NCBI GenBank assembly: GCA_919901745.1
Contig: CAKKPP010000028.1
Location: 1 to 51,356, forward strand
Length of the DNA stretch: 51,356 nucleotides
Direction of reading: 5' to 3'
DNA from: Chloroflexota bacterium
GTDB lineage: Bacteria > Chloroflexota > Limnocylindria > Limnocylindrales > CSP1-4
The notes under the pieces: model-generated
Databases searched by the model: none
What the model saw: the letters and a program-made list of their open reading frames with translations, nothing else
What the model was told of the DNA's origin: nothing
Translations under genes and position numbers: made by a program
Part shown: positions 49,247 to 51,356 of the stretch, in pieces
Layout of the letters: each line of letters begins with the position of its first letter
How positions within the stretch are numbered: position 1 is the stretch's first letter

Positions 49247-51356
49247 ATGGTGTCTCGGGGAGCGTGGTGGTCAGTGAGCGCTCGAACCAAGCGGGGCCTC
49301 GTGCTCTTCTGGTCGGCGCTCTTTGTGTTTTCAATTCTGCTTCAGTACGCGACATTCGCCGCACCGGCGGGCGTCACGGCGATCAGCAATACGACGCCAT
49401 TCCAGCTCGACGGCAATGCCACCGACGATGGTGTCGGCGACGACTGGGCCAACGTCTTTAACAACACCGACGGCGCCAACCTGTCGACGTTCATCACCGA
49501 CGGGTTCAATGCCGGCGACGACATCTTCACCGGCGGCAACTCGAAGGACATCGACAACTCTTCAAGCTGGCTGTGGAAGTATGGCTCCGTCCAGGACAAG
49601 GACGACATCGAGAACGCGTTCGCGGCCCAGTACACCGTCGGCAGCGACAGCGTCGTCACGTTCGGTCTCGACCGCTACCAGACGAGCGGCGATGCGTCCG
49701 CCGGCTTCTGGTTCTTCCAGAACCCGATCTCGGCGCCTGGTCCCGGCACACCTCCGGGTTCGTCATTCAGCGCAGCCCACACCAATGGTGACATTCTCGT
49801 CGTCCTCAACTTCACGAACGGCGGCGCCGTCGCAACGGCGGAGGTGTTCGAGTGGCAGAGCGGCCTCGTCTCGATCGACAGCGGGGTGAAGTGCGGGCCT
49901 GGCAACACCGACAACGTCTGTGCGATCTCGAACGAGGTCGAGGTCGACTCGCCGTGGCCCTACACGCCCAAGGCCGGGACGGCCAACAAGTTCCCCGCCA
50001 ATGCGCTGCTCGAGGGCGGCATCAACCTGACGGCGCTGGGCTTCGGCGGGGAGTGCTTCTCCAGCTTCCTCGCGGAGACGCGATCCTCGCAGGAAACAGA
50101 GGCGACGCTGTCGGACTTCGCGCTCGGCTCGTTCGACACCTGCGGTTCGGTGACGATTGTCAAGGACGCCGTCCCCAACGACGCGCAGGACTTCACGTTC
50201 GGCGGCGGTTTCGGCACGTTCTCTCTCGACGACGACGCCAACGCCACGCTGTCCAATACCAAGGTCGTCAACAAGGTCAATCCGGGCACCTACCTGGTGA
50301 CCGAGACGAACATCCCGGCCGGCTGGGACCTGTCGAGCATCGTCTGCGATGACGGGCAGAGCTCCACGCCGAGCACGACCGATGTCGGGACCGCGACGGC
50401 CACGATCAAGGTCGACCCGCTCGAGGACGTCACCTGCACGTTCACGAACACGAAGCGCGGCAAGATCATCATCGAAAAGCAGACGAATCCGGACGGCGCG
50501 ACGGGGAGCTTCGGCTTCACCGGCGAGATCGTCACGTCGCTGTCCGACAACGGGACGGCCGAGAAGGGCAATCTCGTCCCCGGTCAGTACACCGTGACAG
50601 AATCCGATCCCATCCCGGGCTTCGACCTCGGCGCGATCGTCTGCGACGACTCCAACAGCACCGGCAACGTCGGGACGCGAACGGCCACCTTCAACCTGGA
50701 GGCCGGCGAGACGGTGAAGTGCACGTTCACGAACGTGAAGCGCGGCACGATCACGATCATCAAGAACGCCATCCCGGATGACGCCCAGGACTTCACCTAC
50801 ACGACCGTCGGAGGCGGACTGTCCGGCTTCGTCCTCGATGACAACGGCAACAACGGCGACGGCACGTCGAACACGAAGATGTTCGCGACCATCGTCCCCG
50901 GGGCGTACAGCGTGACCGAGCTTGCGACCACCGGCTGGGACCTGACGGACCTGCAGTGCAACGGCACGGTTGGTTCGAGCGGTACGCCGAGCGGCGCGAC
51001 CGCCAACATCGACCTGACCGCGGGTGGCTCGGTCACCTGCACCTTCAGCAACACCAAGCGCGGCCACATCCTGATCGACAAGGTCACCGACCCGTCGGGC
51101 GACCCGGCCAGCTTCGAGTTCGATCCGTCGTACGGCCCGAACTTCTTCCTGACCGACGCGGCCGCTCCGAACGACTCGGGCGCCCTCGTCCCAGGGACCT
51201 ACTCGGTGGCCGAGCTCGCCCTGGCGGGCTGGGACCTGACCGGCACCTCGTGCTCGGACCAGAGCCCGGTCACGGCCATCAGCCTGCAGCCGGGTGAGAC
51301 CGTCACCTGCACCTTCAGCAACACCAAGCGCGGCCACATCCTGATCGACAAGGTCA
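49247..51356 (+). CDS. Large secreted surface protein with repeated prealbumin-like domains (3' end missing)
   Basis: An uninterrupted frame of 703 codons runs to the window edge. ATG at 49247 follows GGGAGG by 9 nt. The N-terminus has a signal segment (GLVLFWSALFVFSILLQYA), then a non-repeated domain of about 270 residues (VFNNTDGANLSTFITDGFNA near its start). At least five repeats of about 75-90 residues follow, each ending like VTCTFTNTKRGKIIIEK and containing PGTYxVTE and GWDLxxxxC. Each repeat has paired Cys. This resembles prealbumin-like/SpaA-type surface domains. It is probably a cell-surface or matrix protein; cell-wall attachment cannot be seen because the end is missing. Confidence 0.85.
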   Translation, partial: MVSRGAWWSVSARTKRGLVLFWSALFVFSILLQYATFAAPAGVTAISNTTPFQLDGNATDDGVGDDWANVFNNTDGANLSTFITDGFNAGDDIFTGGNSKDIDNSSSWLWKYGSVQDKDDIENAFAAQYTVGSDSVVTFGLDRYQTSGDASAGFWFFQNPISAPGPGTPPGSSFSAAHTNGDILVVLNFTNGGAVATAEVFEWQSGLVSIDSGVKCGPGNTDNVCAISNEVEVDSPWPYTPKAGTANKFPANALLEGGINLTALGFGGECFSSFLAETRSSQETEATLSDFALGSFDTCGSVTIVKDAVPNDAQDFTFGGGFGTFSLDDDANATLSNTKVVNKVNPGTYLVTETNIPAGWDLSSIVCDDGQSSTPSTTDVGTATATIKVDPLEDVTCTFTNTKRGKIIIEKQTNPDGATGSFGFTGEIVTSLSDNGTAEKGNLVPGQYTVTESDPIPGFDLGAIVCDDSNSTGNVGTRTATFNLEAGETVKCTFTNVKRGTITIIKNAIPDDAQDFTYTTVGGGLSGFVLDDNGNNGDGTSNTKMFATIVPGAYSVTELATTGWDLTDLQCNGTVGSSGTPSGATANIDLTAGGSVTCTFSNTKRGHILIDKVTDPSGDPASFEFDPSYGPNFFLTDAAAPNDSGALVPGTYSVAELALAGWDLTGTSCSDQSPVTAISLQPGETVTCTFSNTKRGHILIDKV

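Overview
This is a GC-rich bacterial chromosomal window, densely packed, with many GTG and TTG starts and many 1-4 nt start/stop overlaps. Many genes have a TANNNT-like -10 box only 6-10 nt before the start codon, which suggests leaderless transcription. The Gram-positive-type SOS boxes, the ECF sigma factor with a one-helix partner, the abundant Pro/Thr-rich lipoproteins and the non-canonical ArgS HIGH motif best fit a member of the Chloroflexota, perhaps an uncultured soil or freshwater lineage. The phylum is an inference; no rRNA is present to settle it.

Layout. 1-3.5 kb: an ECF sigma/one-helix protein pair (minus), a complete IS481-type insertion sequence abutting the 3' end of tRNA-Arg(CCG), and a cold-shock protein. 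3.9-8.6 kb: a minus-strand operon of threonine aldolase, DUF885 peptidase-like protein, HisA and two cyclophilins. 8.6-15.4 kb: secreted or anchored proteins, tRNA-Asp(GTC), a CapA-like protein, a decayed stretch with a GrpB remnant, an LmbE/Mca-type deacetylase, and a TlpA-like/CcdA redox pair. 15.4-18.2 kb: a YkvA-like protein, ribosomal L9, DNA polymerase IV, and a DUF6504-type gene behind a promoter carrying two SOS boxes. 18.4-34.1 kb: one-carbon and methylamine genes. 34.2-37.1 kb: small membrane proteins, an MFS transporter and a DedA protein. 37.1-44.7 kb: a complete histidine-utilisation set (hutH, hutU, ftcD, hutI) interspersed with unrelated genes. 44.8-51.4 kb: an MBL-fold protein, an HExxH lipoprotein, argS with an internal minisatellite, and the start of a large repetitive surface protein that runs off the window.

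The central system is a near-complete N-methylglutamate (NMG) pathway for methylamine use. It contains an Amt transporter with a small membrane partner, a divergent XRE-cupin regulator, an NMG-synthase-like trio (Ntn amidotransferase, GXGXG protein, FMN/Fe-S glutamate-synthase-like protein), a heterotetrameric NMG-dehydrogenase/sarcosine-oxidase-like complex in the permuted order D-A-G-B, and a GmaS-like glutamine synthetase. It is flanked by tetrahydrofolate C1 enzymes: a cyclodeaminase/cyclohydrolase overlapping folD on one side and formate-THF ligase on the other. The Hut route also delivers a C1 unit to THF through formiminoglutamate, so the same C1 module could serve both pathways.

Two details stand out. 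FolD has Ile where the cyclohydrolase Lys should be, which fits division of labour with the overlapping upstream gene. The SoxA-like subunit keeps complete cysteine sets for two [2Fe-2S] clusters that classical SoxA proteins have lost, which suggests a different electron route.
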